A DNA stretch of 52,971 nucleotides. Origin: an uncultured Holophagales bacterium. Its GTDB lineage: Bacteria; Acidobacteriota; Thermoanaerobaculia; UBA5066. Made by a program: the position numbers and the translations under genes. The stretch lies in the NCBI GenBank assembly GCA_937927565.1, contig CALBDV010000877.1, forward strand, positions 1-52,971, written 5' to 3'. This document shows, in pieces, positions 25,681 through 37,255 of the stretch (its first letter is position 1; the number at the start of each line of letters is the position of its first letter). The notes under the pieces are model-generated. The model did not search any database. It saw only the letters and a program-made list of their open reading frames with translations, and was not told where the DNA came from.

Positions 25681-27336
25681 GTGCTGGTCCTCACCATCCA
25701 CACGCCCGGCGAGCCGGTCAGCCGGTTCCTCGTCGACCGCCCGTCGCTGAACCTCGGCCGCTCCTCCACGAACGACGTCTTCCTCCCCGATCGCACCCTC
25801 TCCCGCGTCCACGCCAGGCTCGACCAGAAACCCGAGGGGCTCGTCCTGACGGACCTCGGCTCGAGGAACGGAACCCAGCTGAACGGATCGAGGCTCGTCG
25901 AGCCGATCGTGGTCCATCCGGGGGACCGGATCGTCCTGGGAGAGACCTCGATCGAGGTCTCCGAGGAAGCCCACTCCACGGCGCGGGTCGTCATCGACGC
26001 AGGAATCGACCGGCTCGACCGGACGATGATCTCCACCTCGAACGCCGCCCTGAGCCTGCGGCGCCCGGCGGCCCGCGAGCTGACCGACGCCGCCGAGCTG
26101 AAGCGCCTCGCGACGTCGCTCCAGATCCTGAACGAGGTCTCCCTGGCGCTCCTGAGCGACATCCCGCCCGCGGAGCTGTCGAACCTGATCCTGGAGAAGC
26201 TCTTCGCCTACCTCGAGCCCGACCGGGGTCTCCTGATGCTGTGCGACGGTGCGGGGGAGCTCCGCCCCGAAGCGGTGAGGTTCGCCGAGGGGATCGACCC
26301 CGCCGACATCCGCCTCTCGAGGACGCTGGTCGAATCGGTCACCGGGCAGAAGCACGGCGTCCTGATGATCGACACGGCGACCGACGCGAAGATCGGGGTC
26401 GCGGACTCGATCCGCCTCCAGGGGATCACCTCCTGCATCGCCGCGCCCCTCCTGGTCGACGAGGAGGTCATCGGCCTCGTCTACCTCGAGGCCCGGCTCG
26501 GACGGAAGAGCTTCACCGAAGAAGACCTCAAGCTCCTGACCTCGCTGGCGAACACGGCGGCGATCAAGATCCAGAACCTGAGGCTCCACGAGGCCTCCGC
26601 CGCCCGGCAGCGGATCGAGCGCGAGATGGCCCTCGCGTGGGACGTCCAGCGGCGCCTCTTTCCCGAGGTCGCGCCCGACCTCCCCTCGTCGGAGCTCTTC
26701 GGACGCACTCTTCCCGCGCGGACCGTGTCGGGCGACTACTACGACTTCTTCGTGCGGAGCGACGGGACGGTCGACATCGTCGTCGCCGACGTCTGCGGGA
26801 AAGGAATGGCGGCGTCGATCCTGGCCGCATCGGTCCAGTCGGCGTTCCAGGCATGGGCGGCCGAGCACTTTGCGCCCGACCGCGTCTGCGCCCGCCTGAA
26901 CGACCTCGTCCACCGCCGGACGAGCCCCGAGAAGTTCGTCACGTTCATCGGGACGCTCTACGACCCCGAGACGGGGGCCGTCGTCTACTCGAATGCGGGA
27001 CACAACCCCGGCATCGTTCTGAGGGCCGCGGGCGGGCACGAGCTCCTTTCGGCGCAGGGCCCTCCGCTCGGGCTCTTCCCGGGCCAGGCCTACGGTTCCG
27101 GCGCGCTGACCCTCGAGCGGGGCGATCTCCTCGTCCTCTACACGGACGGCATCACCGAGGCCGCGAATCCCGACGACGACGAGTTCGGCCTCGACCGGCT
27201 CATCGCCCTGGTCCGTGGTGTCGCGTCGAGGCCGCTCGACGAGATCGAAGCGGCCATCGTCGAGGGTCTGACGGCCTTCGCGGCCGGCGTGCCATTCCAC
27301 GACGACCGGACCGTCGTTCTCCTGCGGCGGCTGTAG
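25681..27336 (+). CDS. FHA-GAF-PP2C (SpoIIE/RsbU-type) phosphatase
   Basis: Cytoplasmic signalling protein of 551 residues. An N-terminal FHA domain (about 1-95; NLGRSSTNDV, LSRVHARLD, GSRNGTQLNG) reads phosphothreonine. A GAF domain (about 130-300) follows, then a coiled linker and a SpoIIE-like PP2C domain (about 325-551; VSGDYYDFF, DVCGKGMAASI, NAGHNPG, LYTDGITEA), with the metal-binding aspartates retained. Such proteins dephosphorylate anti-sigma antagonists. No partner STAS, kinase or sigma gene is adjacent, so the target is unknown. The GTG start is supported by the -10 element and by the FHA domain beginning there. Confidence 0.93.
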   Translation: MLVLTIHTPGEPVSRFLVDRPSLNLGRSSTNDVFLPDRTLSRVHARLDQKPEGLVLTDLGSRNGTQLNGSRLVEPIVVHPGDRIVLGETSIEVSEEAHSTARVVIDAGIDRLDRTMISTSNAALSLRRPAARELTDAAELKRLATSLQILNEVSLALLSDIPPAELSNLILEKLFAYLEPDRGLLMLCDGAGELRPEAVRFAEGIDPADIRLSRTLVESVTGQKHGVLMIDTATDAKIGVADSIRLQGITSCIAAPLLVDEEVIGLVYLEARLGRKSFTEEDLKLLTSLANTAAIKIQNLRLHEASAARQRIEREMALAWDVQRRLFPEVAPDLPSSELFGRTLPARTVSGDYYDFFVRSDGTVDIVVADVCGKGMAASILAASVQSAFQAWAAEHFAPDRVCARLNDLVHRRTSPEKFVTFIGTLYDPETGAVVYSNAGHNPGIVLRAAGGHELLSAQGPPLGLFPGQAYGSGALTLERGDLLVLYTDGITEAANPDDDEFGLDRLIALVRGVASRPLDEIEAAIVEGLTAFAAGVPFHDDRTVVLLRRL

Positions 27337-27357
27337 GTTCGGGGGCTGCCGGGGAGG

Positions 27358-30068
27358 CTACCTGTCCTTCACACCGAGCGACGGGCCGAGCAGGACCGCG
27401 TTCAGGAAGACGGCCTCCGAGCCGCGCCAGACGCCGCGGAAGACCGGGTCGGCGGCGAAGCTGACGACGCGCCCCCGGCCCGACTCCTCGAGCTGGACGA
27501 CGGCGGCCCCTTTCCATCGCTCGAGCGCCTCCTTCCAGCCGAAGCCGGAGAGAAGCGGCTCGTCGGGCGCCACGGTGACGACGTTCGCCTTCGCTTCCGG
27601 AAGGCGCAGCGGCGGCTCGCCGTCGACGACGAGGAATGCGGGTGAGGCGGCAAGGCCGAAGAGAAGCGGGTGGCCGGGCATCGCCTGAGTCCTGAGGGCC
27701 GCGCCGGGAATCGGGAGAGGACGGCGCTCGAGATCGCGCTCGAAGGCGGCCTGCGGGGTCGCGGGCGGTGGCTCGGTTGCGGCCCGGGACGCGGCGGCGA
27801 CAGGTGCGTCGGACCTGGGTTCGTCCCTTGCCGGTTCATCGTCCGGGTCGGGCGGCGGCTCCCACGCCTTGACTCTCGAGAGGTCCAGCGGCTCCTCCCG
27901 CAGGGCGACGGCGCCCCCGCGGACCGCGATCAGGACCCCGCCGCCTTCGACGAAACGCCGGAGCGTCTCGGCCGCCTCTTCGGCCTGCAGCGCCCTCTGG
28001 AAACGGGAATTGCCGTGGGGGACGACGATCGCCGTGACGCCTTCGAAGTCCCCGGCAGGAAGGGACTCCACCCGCCGGAGGGTCGGGCGGACTCCGAGAC
28101 CGTTCTGGAGAGCCAGCCGGAGGAACGCGACTCCCGAGGTATCGGCGCCGTCTCCGCAGACGAGGACGACGCGCGGCGGCTTGAGGGAGAGGAGCGAGGA
28201 CGACCCGAAGGAGGGGCCGTCTTCCGTGGCGGCGCTCTCGAGGGGGCGCGTCCGGGCGTCCGCGTCGGAGGCGGCGCGGGAGACGAGCCCGGAGAGGTCG
28301 TGGACCCCCGCGTTCCCTTCGCGCCTCACGACGAACGATCCGGCAGGGACGGCGAAAGTGGCCGCACGGGCATCCCTGGTCGTGACCGAGACCCGCACCC
28401 CGGCTCCGGCGAGAGCGGCGGCTGCGCGCCGGCTCGCGGCGTCGTCTCCCGGCAGGAGCCAGCCGTAGCGAGCTCCCGCCGTGGGAACGGCCTCCGCTCT
28501 CTTCCAGGGGGCCAGGGAGCCGGCGAGCGGCGCGCCGCCGGGAAGAACGTGCGCCGTCAGGCCGAAAGCGATGGGCAGGCTCCAGGCGGTCACGTCGTAG
28601 AAGCGCTCGTCCTCCTCGAAGAGGAAGCGGCGACGCTCCTCCTCGAGAAAGTGCGGCGCGAGAGTGGCCTGCGACTCGAGGACGACCTCGGCGAAGCGTC
28701 CCTGGGGCTGGGAGGCGTCGACGACGAGCGAGCCGGCCGGAAGCGTCTCCCCCTTCGCCGGGACGTTCGGGAGCGCACGGGTCGTGACCTGGACCACGAC
28801 GTCCTGCAGAGAGAGGAGCGAGGCGAGGGAAGCGAGGCGGGAGGGGTCCTGGCCGCCGGGGAAGACGAAGACGCGCCGCGCCTCCCCGAGCCCCGAGCGG
28901 AAGAAGCCCTCGTAGTCCGCCAGGAGGCGCGCCCGGTTCGCCGCGGCCGTCCGGAGGGTGGCTCTCAGGGCCGTCCAGTGCTTGAGGGCGCGCTCCTTGA
29001 GCGTGACGACGACGCCGTCCTTGCGGCGGTGGGCCAGGCCTCCCTTGCCGCCGACCTCGTAGGTCATTCCGACCATGCCGCGGAAGGACGGCCAGGAGTC
29101 TCCGTAGGCGGGATAGAAGAGGTCGAACGTCTCCCGGCTGAAGAAGCTCCAGCCGCGGGCGTCGAAGGCCTCGGCGTTCGCCCTTCCGAACGTCTCGATC
29201 CACTTCCGGGTCGTCTCTGGAACGCGCGGGTGGACGGGCTCGGCCGGGGGCGGAAAGAAGTAGCTCTGGTCGGGCCCCATTTCGTGGATGTCCACGTAGA
29301 CCTGCGGCGGGAGCGCGTGGAGCGCGGCGAGGCGGGCGCGTGTCTCGGGCTGCGTGGCCCAGGCCCAGTCCCGGTTGAGGTCGACACCGAAGTGGTTCGA
29401 CCGGCCGGAGGGCCACGGCGGCTCGTTCTCGAGGGCGTGCGGGTCGGGGTCGGGCTCTCCGTCTGCGACGGAGCGCCAGTAGGAGACGTGCCTTTCGTGC
29501 CCGTCGGGGTTGGCGCACGGGTCGACGACGACGACGAGGGAGGAGAGAAGCTCCTCCATCCCGCTCTCGCGCGAGGCGGCGAGGGTGTAGAGGAGGGCGG
29601 CGCAGGCCTCGGGGCCCGCGGTCTCGTTGCCGTGGATGCCGCACGCGATCCAGACGACGGCGGGCGAACGCTCGACGACGGCGCGGGCCGCCTCGCGCGA
29701 GGTCCCCTTCGGGTCACCGAGGCTCTTCAGACCGGCCGCGATGGCGTCGAGGCGCGCGAGGTTCTCCGGACTCGAGACGACGACGCGGAGGAGCTCGCGC
29801 CCTTCGGGTGTCGCGCCGTAGGTTGCTGCCGAGACCCGCGGGGAGGCGGCTTCGAGGGCGCGCACGTAGCGGACGAGGTCGGCGTGCGGCGTCAGGGCGT
29901 CGCCGATCCGGTGGCCGAGGACGGCGGCCGGAAGGGGGACTTTCGGGTCGCGCTCCGTTTCGGAGAGGACGGGCCCCGAGGGACCGCCGCGCGTGGAGAA
30001 GACGGGGTCGTCCGGGGCGGCACCGAGCGCGGCGGGGGAGAGGGCGAGGAGTGTGGCGAGGAGGAGTC

Positions 30069-30072
<4 letters not shown>
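27358..30072 (-). CDS. Secreted M14-family zinc carboxypeptidase, long form
   Basis: Exported 904-residue protein with signal peptide LLLATLLALSPAALGAA. The M14 domain occupies about residues 55-390: metal ligands in CGIHGNETAG (H-x-x-E) and YVDIHEMG, the catalytic glutamate probably in MTYEVGGKGG, and substrate-site FGVDLNRDWAW. The remaining 500 residues contain a region resembling type-1 glutamine-amidotransferase-like folds (VVLVCGDGADTSG onward), common in large bacterial M14 proteins. GTG at 30072 overlaps the response-regulator stop. It is the third gene of the PDZ-kinase operon, suggesting a link to envelope or peptide stress. Confidence 0.88.
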
Positions 30073-31453
<1,381 letters not shown>

Positions 31454-31457
<4 letters not shown>

Positions 31458-34204
31458 GTCGCGGCGGGGAGACTCACCGTGAACCGGGCGCCCTGTCCCG
31501 GGTTGGATTCGACCGAGAACGAGCCTCCGTGCGCGCGGATGATATCCCCCGCGATCGCCAGGCCGAGCCCCACGCCGCCCTGGGGACCTTTCGTCGTGTG
31601 GAACGGGGCGAAGATCTTCTCCTGCTCGTCGCGGGTGAGGCCCGGACCGTCGTCGTCGACGGTGAAGAGGACGCTTCCGCCGGCCGCCGTGACGGCGATC
31701 CTCACGAGGCCGGGGCCGCTGCGTCCCTCCTTCGGGAGGGAGACCGCGTCGAGAGCGTTCTTCACGAGGTTCACGAGCACCTGAACGAGAGCGTCGCCGT
31801 GTCCGAGAACGCGGGGCAGCGACGCCGGCAGGTCGACGTCGAGCCTGACGCGCCGTCCCTTCACCTCGTCCTCGAGGGCCTGGCAGGTTTCCCGGACGAG
31901 GGTGGCCGGCTCGAGCGAAGCCATCTCGCGCGGGCGGCCCCGGGCCAGGTCGAGCAGGCTCCCGACGAGGCGGGCCGCACGGAAAGCCTGTCGTTCGATC
32001 TTCTCGAGGATGGGCCGGCGGGGGTCGTCGGCCGCGGTGTCGTCGAGGAGGAGCCGCGCGAAGCTGGCGACGCCGGTGAGCGGCGTGTTCACCTCGTGCG
32101 CGACGCCGGCGGAGAGATTGGAGAGCGCCGAGAGGCGGTCCCGTTCGGCGAGGCTCTTTTCGAGGCGGGCGAGCTCGGTGGAGTCGGAGAGGACCCAGAC
32201 CCGGGCGGGGGAACCTTCCGGCGCCCCGGGAAACGGGGAGACGGCGACGTCGAGGACGCGCACCCCGTGGCCCAGCGTCACCTCGACGCGTGCCGGGGCG
32301 CGCGCCGAGAGAATGGCCTGAGGAAGAACGTCGTCAGCGAGACGGCCGGCGAGGTTCCCCGCGCCGTCGCCGAACAGCTTCTCGAACGCCGGGTTGACCG
32401 ACGAGATCCGGCCCCGCTCGTCGGTCACGATGATCGCGGCCGGAGAGCCGGTGACGACGTCCTCGTGGAACTCCTTCAGCCGACGGTACTGCTCCGCCTG
32501 GGCTTCCAGCTCGCCGTAGAGTCGCGCGTGGTCGACGGCGAGGGCGGCGGAAGCCAGGACGGTCTCGAGGAGCTCGATGTCCTCTCCCGAAAGCGGGTCG
32601 CGCCCTCCCCGGTCCGCGACCGCGAAGAGGCCGAGAAGGCGGCCCGAGAGGGCGAGCGGGGCGATGGTCCGGAAGCCGGCTCTCCGCGTCCTCGCCACGG
32701 CGGCGGTCGGGCGTTCGTTGAACGCGAGCCGCGAGAGCCGGGTCGCCTTCTTCGTCGCCTCGGAAGGGAGGTCCTCGAGCGAGAGGGGTTCGCCCGCGTC
32801 GAGCGCGGACGCGTCGAGGCGGCCATCGGGGAGAGCCAGCAGGAGCGTCGCCCGAGGCACGCCGAGCCCGCTCATGACGCGTTCCGCGAGGAGCGGCCCG
32901 ATCTCGGCGAGGCGGCGGGGACGCGAGAGCTCGCGGACGAGGGCGAGGAGCCCCTCGCGTTCACCGAAGCGCTCGCCGTACTGGACCCGCGCGAGCGCGG
33001 TGGAGAGCCCCCTGCGGACGGGAAAGAACGTGAGGGCGATGAGGAGCCCCGCTCCTGTCTCCACGAGCCCGCGACCGTAGGGGATCCCCGGCAGGAGATC
33101 GCCGAGGTCGGCGACCTGGGCGAGCGAGAAGAGACCCGCGCCGAGGAACGCCGCGCCGAGGAGCGCGACGGTTTCCCGCGTCAGGATTTCGACGTCCCAG
33201 AGCCGGTAGCGGGTCAGGGCGGCGAGAAAGGCGGCCGGGACGAGGACGAGCGGGACGATCGAGAAGCTGGAGACGACGGGGATCGGTCCGCCGAGGAGGC
33301 GCGGCAGGAAATCGAGCAGGACGACGGGAAGCAGTCCTCCGGCCGTCCCGGCGAGGAGGAAGCGGACCTGCTTCTCGGCGAGGAGGTCGAGGCGTCGGGT
33401 CGCGAGGGTGACGAGGCGGGCGACCGCGAGGGTGACGCCCAGGAGCAGGGCGGCCTGCTGGAGCCGGTCGAGGCGAAGGACGAGGGGTGTGGCGTCGATG
33501 TCGGCGGCGGGCGGGTTCAGGTAGGTCGCGAGCGAGAGGATCGTCAGGGCGAGGGCGGGGACGAAGAAGAGCGCGCCGGGGACCCGGGCGGACCTGCGAG
33601 GGAACCGGAAGACGAACGCGAGGAGGAACGCCGGCAGGAAGGCGCGGGCGGCATCCTCCAGGAGCGTCGTGACCCTGAAGAGGGCGTCGTACGGCGGGGC
33701 CGGGGTGATGACGAGGACCATCGCCGTCGTGTACGCGAAGCCCGCGAAGAGGAAATGGCTGACCGGGTCGGCCTCGTGCGGCGCCGTTCTCAGGACGACG
33801 CCGGTCGCAACGAGGAAGGCGGCGCCGGCGAGGAGGAGGAGCAGGTAGCGCGTGTCCCAGGGCGACGGGCCGATTCGCCCCTTGAGCCGGAGCGGTTGTC
33901 CGTCCCGCAGGATCGTCAGCTCACGCTCGCCCCCTTCCAGGGCGCGGACCGGGTCGGGGAGGGTCCGGGCCTCCCCACCGTCCACGAGCAGGAGGATGTC
34001 GTCCGGCCGGAGCCCGACGGCCGAGGCTGTCCCCGGCGCCCGAACCCGGAAGCCGCTCTCCTCCGGCGTCAGGAGGATTCCCGACTGGCCCGTTGCAGCG
34101 AGCTTTCTCGCGGCGGAGAAGCCGACGGGCACGAGAATCGCCAGGAAGACCCCCAGCAATCCCCACCAGAGGAGCACACCAGCCCGCCGACGAGACTCCC
34201 TCAT
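31454..34204 (-). CDS. Membrane sensor histidine kinase with PDZ-like, GAF and PAS domains
   Basis: Kinase of 916 residues. Domains in order: one N-terminal helix (about 10-28); a PDZ-like domain (about 38-110; GTASAVGLRPDDILLLVDG), probably periplasmic; about nine further helices (115-410); GAF (about 430-580); PAS (about 600-700); HisKA with phospho-acceptor histidine in SAGVAHEVNTPLTG; and HATPase with VLVNLVKNALDAV, VDDDGPGL and GGVGLGLAI. The ATG at 34204 is chosen because a longer frame would begin upstream of the predicted transcription start. Its cognate regulator follows by overlap. The combination of PDZ and polytopic sensor resembles PrsK-like kinases only in part; the signal is unknown. 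Confidence 0.92.
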
Positions 34205-34218
34205 TCCTTTGTGTCGCA

Positions 34219-34235
34219 GGCAAACGCAGTGCCAC
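34219..34235 (-). promoter_or_regulatory. Sigma-54-type -24/-12 promoter of the kinase-regulator-M14 operon
   Basis: Minus-strand GTGGCAC TGCGT TTGCC. The -24 GG (34233-34232) and -12 GC (34221-34220) are 12 bases apart, the strict sigma-54 spacing, and TGGCAC and TTGC both match consensus. The predicted start near 34208 leaves only about 4 bases before the kinase ATG. A 5-base inverted repeat, ACGAA/TTCGT (34234-34248), lies just upstream. Confidence 0.65.
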
Positions 34236-34356
34236 GAATCCGGTTCGTTGGAACGCTGGAAGTGGCCGTCCCTGTGCGGGTTATCGGCGATCCTCAACCA
34301 AACGCGTCACTCTGCCGCGCGAAAATTGAATCGAAATCCAAAAAAATCCAGCCGGG

Positions 34357-36243
34357 TCAGAACGAAAGAGAAAGGCCTCCGGCCAGCTGGCGGTTCGGTC
34401 TCGGATCCTCGAGCCCTTCCTGGCGACTCCCCATCGCGACGGAGAAGAGCGCCTGCCAACGGGAGCTGCTGCGCAGGATGCGGATCGGGATCTCCTGGGC
34501 GAGGGTCACGTCGATCGACTCGCGGCCGTTGCGGTAGGCCTCGGCGCCGGCTCCCAGCTCCTGCTCGAGGAGACGGTATCGGACCGACACGGAGGTGCCG
34601 CTCGGAAGGACTTCGACGCGGGCGCTCGAGACCCAGTAACGGGCTTCGTTCGAGATCGTTCCGGCCGCCATCCCGTCGCCGGACACGCGGCCGCCGAGAA
34701 GGGCGAGCCGGGTTGCGACGTTCTCCTTGACCGCAAACGTGATGGAACCGGAGACCTCGTCCGCCACGTCTCCCGGGAAGAGGTAGAGGGCGTCGACGCG
34801 GTCGATGAGATCGGTGTCGAGCAGGAGCTGGAATGCCTCGGAGATCTCGCGGCGGCTCGCCTCGAGCTCGAGCCGGCCGGTGGAGTGGCCTTCCAGACGC
34901 GCGCCGGCCCTGTAGAGGGCCCGTGTGGCACGGATGAGGTCCGCTTCGTCGATGCCGACGATCCCGGAGACGAGGATGTCCGGCACGCGCTGCTCGAAGC
35001 GGCGCGAGGCGAATCCGTAGACCGTCAGCCCTTCGAGCGCCTCGACCGAGAGCGTCAGCTCGGGAGCCACGCCTCGCGAGGAGGCGGAATAGTCACCGGT
35101 GCCCCCCGCCTCGACGACGAGGGCGTCGAGGAGCCGGATACCGGCGACGCCTCCGACGCGCGCCGCACGGTCGGGACGCGGGTCGGTGGCTTCGGAGGCC
35201 TCGGTGACGTCCGAGCGATAGCCGACGTGCACCCTCACGAAGCGTCCGTTTCCGAGCTCGCTCCGGTACCGTGCATCGACCTCGAGGGCGCTTCCCTCCT
35301 GGTGAAACAGGGCCCTCTGGAGCGACGCCGGCTCGAGGTTCCTGTGAGTCAGGAGCCGGGCGGAGACGGAGGCGCGGGAGCCGTTGGTCCGGCTGGCGGT
35401 CCAGTCCACCGAGTGGGCGTCCAGGCGGGCATCGGCACTCTCGAAGGTGGGAATCTCGCTCCTGCGGCTGGAGACGCGAATGGACTGACCCGCGGACGGG
35501 AGGAGGTCCAGCGCGACGCTGGAGGCGCCGCCGACGGTCTCGCCGGCCTGGGACAGGATCCGGTCGTACTCGCCCGAGAGACCCCACCGCACGCCGCCGC
35601 CGAGGCTGCCGCCGATGTCGAGCGAGGTCTGGGTGCGGGCTCCGGCTCCCTCCGCTGCGAATCCGTGCAGCGAGGCGACGGAGCCCCGGAACGGGATCGC
35701 CGTGGCGCTCGAGCGGGACGCGGACGCCACGGCGGTCGGACCCGGGGCCGGCGCAGGCGTGGGAGAACCCTCCGCGAAATCCTGGTCCCGGAGGACGTCC
35801 CCGGCGAGGATCGCCCGGGACGTCCACGGGTCCAGAGCGCCTCCCGGCCCGGCCGGGAGGATTCCCCGGCGGTCCCGGTCGAGATCGAGGCGGACGAAGG
35901 AGAGGCTGTTGGCCGTCGTGCGGTGGAGAACCTGTGCGGAGGCGGACCGGAACCCCGGTACGGCGGCGAGGACCGAGTAGACCCCCGGCGCCGCGTCGGC
36001 GAGGCAGAAGGTCCCTTCGGCGTCGGTCTTCAGGATCCGGACGACGGACGCCGCCGCTCCCGTGAGCCCGCGGACGACGAGGGAGACTCCGGCGAGGGGG
36101 ACGCCGTCCGCGCGAAGGACGCCCGAGAGGGGAGCCGAGGGTCCAGGTCCTTCGAGGGGCGCGCCCAGCGCCTGCGCGGCGAGAACTGCCGCGACGAAAC
36201 CGGCGAGCACGGCCGGGCGAAGGGTCTTGGCGGAGCGCCTCAA
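34357..36243 (-). CDS. Outer-membrane beta-barrel protein with N-terminal regulatory-like domain
   Basis: Exported protein of 628 residues: signal peptide (LRPAVLAGFVAAVLAAQALG), a carboxypeptidase-regulatory-like/CNA-B domain (about 40-115; GVPLAGVSLVVRGL), then alternating beta strands ending in LAGGLSLSF, the aromatic C-terminus of outer-membrane barrels. No plug domain or TonB box is evident, so it is not a standard TonB receptor. I prefer the TTG start at 36243 (GGAG 9 bases upstream) because the predicted transcription start lies downstream of the longer GTG start at 36279. The gene precedes the kinase operon; a T-rich stretch follows its stop. Ligand or function unknown. Confidence 0.78.
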   Translation of the reverse strand: MRRSAKTLRPAVLAGFVAAVLAAQALGAPLEGPGPSAPLSGVLRADGVPLAGVSLVVRGLTGAAASVVRILKTDAEGTFCLADAAPGVYSVLAAVPGFRSASAQVLHRTTANSLSFVRLDLDRDRRGILPAGPGGALDPWTSRAILAGDVLRDQDFAEGSPTPAPAPGPTAVASASRSSATAIPFRGSVASLHGFAAEGAGARTQTSLDIGGSLGGGVRWGLSGEYDRILSQAGETVGGASSVALDLLPSAGQSIRVSSRRSEIPTFESADARLDAHSVDWTASRTNGSRASVSARLLTHRNLEPASLQRALFHQEGSALEVDARYRSELGNGRFVRVHVGYRSDVTEASEATDPRPDRAARVGGVAGIRLLDALVVEAGGTGDYSASSRGVAPELTLSVEALEGLTVYGFASRRFEQRVPDILVSGIVGIDEADLIRATRALYRAGARLEGHSTGRLELEASRREISEAFQLLLDTDLIDRVDALYLFPGDVADEVSGSITFAVKENVATRLALLGGRVSGDGMAAGTISNEARYWVSSARVEVLPSGTSVSVRYRLLEQELGAGAEAYRNGRESIDVTLAQEIPIRILRSSSRWQALFSVAMGSRQEGLEDPRPNRQLAGGLSLSF

Positions 36244-36281
36244 CTCACAGGACTCCGACCCTCGAAAGGGCGTTCCCACTA

Positions 36282-36311
36282 ATCATGGTCCTCAGTCCGG
36301 CCCGCCGTCAA
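36282..36311 (-). promoter_or_regulatory. Sigma-70-type promoter of the barrel protein gene
   Basis: Minus-strand TTGACG (36311-36306), an 18-base spacer and CATGAT (36287-36282). The predicted start is near 36275, inside the longer GTG-initiated frame, which argues for translation from the TTG at 36243. Confidence 0.5.
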
Positions 36312-36340
36312 CCCGAACCGAACGGAGGACCACCGTGCCG

Positions 36341-37255
36341 TCAGGACTGGGCCGGGCCCATTCCCAGGACGATCCGGACCGTGTGCCGGGCTATGGACGG
36401 GTTCTCCTTGAGGCGCCGGAGGGAGTAGGCGTACCAGTCCCGGCCGTAGGGCACGTAGACGCGCAGGCGGTGGCCGGCCTTCAGGATCGTCCGCCTGAGG
36501 AGCGGGTCGACGCCGAGGAGCATCTGGAACTCGTACTGGTCGGGCGTCAGCTTCAGCCGGTCGATGGTGGCGAGCGCCTTCTGCACGCACGCCTCGTCGT
36601 GGGTCGCGATGCCGGCGTAGCAGCCCGCCGCGAGGTGCTTGTCGACGATCGCCGCGAAGTTCTCTATGACGACCTGGCGGTCCTTGAATGCGATCTCGCG
36701 AGGCTCGACGTAGATCCCCTTGCAGATGCGCACGTTCATCCTGGCGGCGACGAGCCGGTCCATGTCCGCGAGCGTCCGGCGCATGTAGGCCTGCACGACC
36801 ACGCCGACGCCCGGGAACTCCTTCTTCAGGTCGAGGACGAGCTGAAGGGTCTTCTCCGTGTAGGGCGAGTCCTCCATGTCGATCCTCACGAACGTCCCCG
36901 ACTCGCCGGCCTTCCGGCAGATGGCCCGGCAGTTCTCCCGCGCGAGCTGCGGGTCGATGGAGAGCCCGACGGCCGTCGGCTTGATGGAGACGTTGGCCGT
37001 GAGACGGTTCGCGACGATCGCATCGAGGACCCGGAGGTACTCGTCGCGCGTCTCCTCCGTCTGCTCGCGCCTCGTGACGCTTTCTCCGAGGACGTCGACG
37101 GTGGCCATCGCGCCCTCGACCGCGAGCTCGCGAACGGTGCGGACGGCGTCGTCGAGCGTCTCGCCCGCGACGTAGCGGCGGGCGAACCTGCGGACGACGG
37201 GCTTGGGGACGAACGGCAGCGTGCCGACGACGAGGCGATCGAAGAGTGAGCTCAT
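36341..37255 (-). CDS. putA: Proline dehydrogenase
   Basis: Monofunctional FAD-dependent proline dehydrogenase of 304 residues (Thermus-type, not the bifunctional PutA fusion). It oxidises proline to pyrroline-5-carboxylate at the inner membrane. Characteristic motifs: SIKPTAVGL, RIDMEDSPYTE, VRICKGIYVEP, IATHDE and the C-terminal YVPYGRDWYAYSLRRLKENP. The ATG at 37255 overlaps the comF stop (ATGA), an unusual operon partner. No P5C dehydrogenase gene is in the window. Confidence 0.95.
   Translation of the reverse strand: MSSLFDRLVVGTLPFVPKPVVRRFARRYVAGETLDDAVRTVRELAVEGAMATVDVLGESVTRREQTEETRDEYLRVLDAIVANRLTANVSIKPTAVGLSIDPQLARENCRAICRKAGESGTFVRIDMEDSPYTEKTLQLVLDLKKEFPGVGVVVQAYMRRTLADMDRLVAARMNVRICKGIYVEPREIAFKDRQVVIENFAAIVDKHLAAGCYAGIATHDEACVQKALATIDRLKLTPDQYEFQMLLGVDPLLRRTILKAGHRLRVYVPYGRDWYAYSLRRLKENPSIARHTVRIVLGMGPAQS

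Noticed and set aside
34204..34297. Longer kinase frame starting at 34297
   Set aside because: It crosses the sigma-54-type promoter, and the extra residues (rich in His, Cys, Asn) do not resemble a kinase N-terminus.
31529..34537. Plus-strand open frame of 1002 codons
   Set aside because: Antisense to the histidine kinase gene; extreme Glu/Gly/Arg composition caused by high GC.
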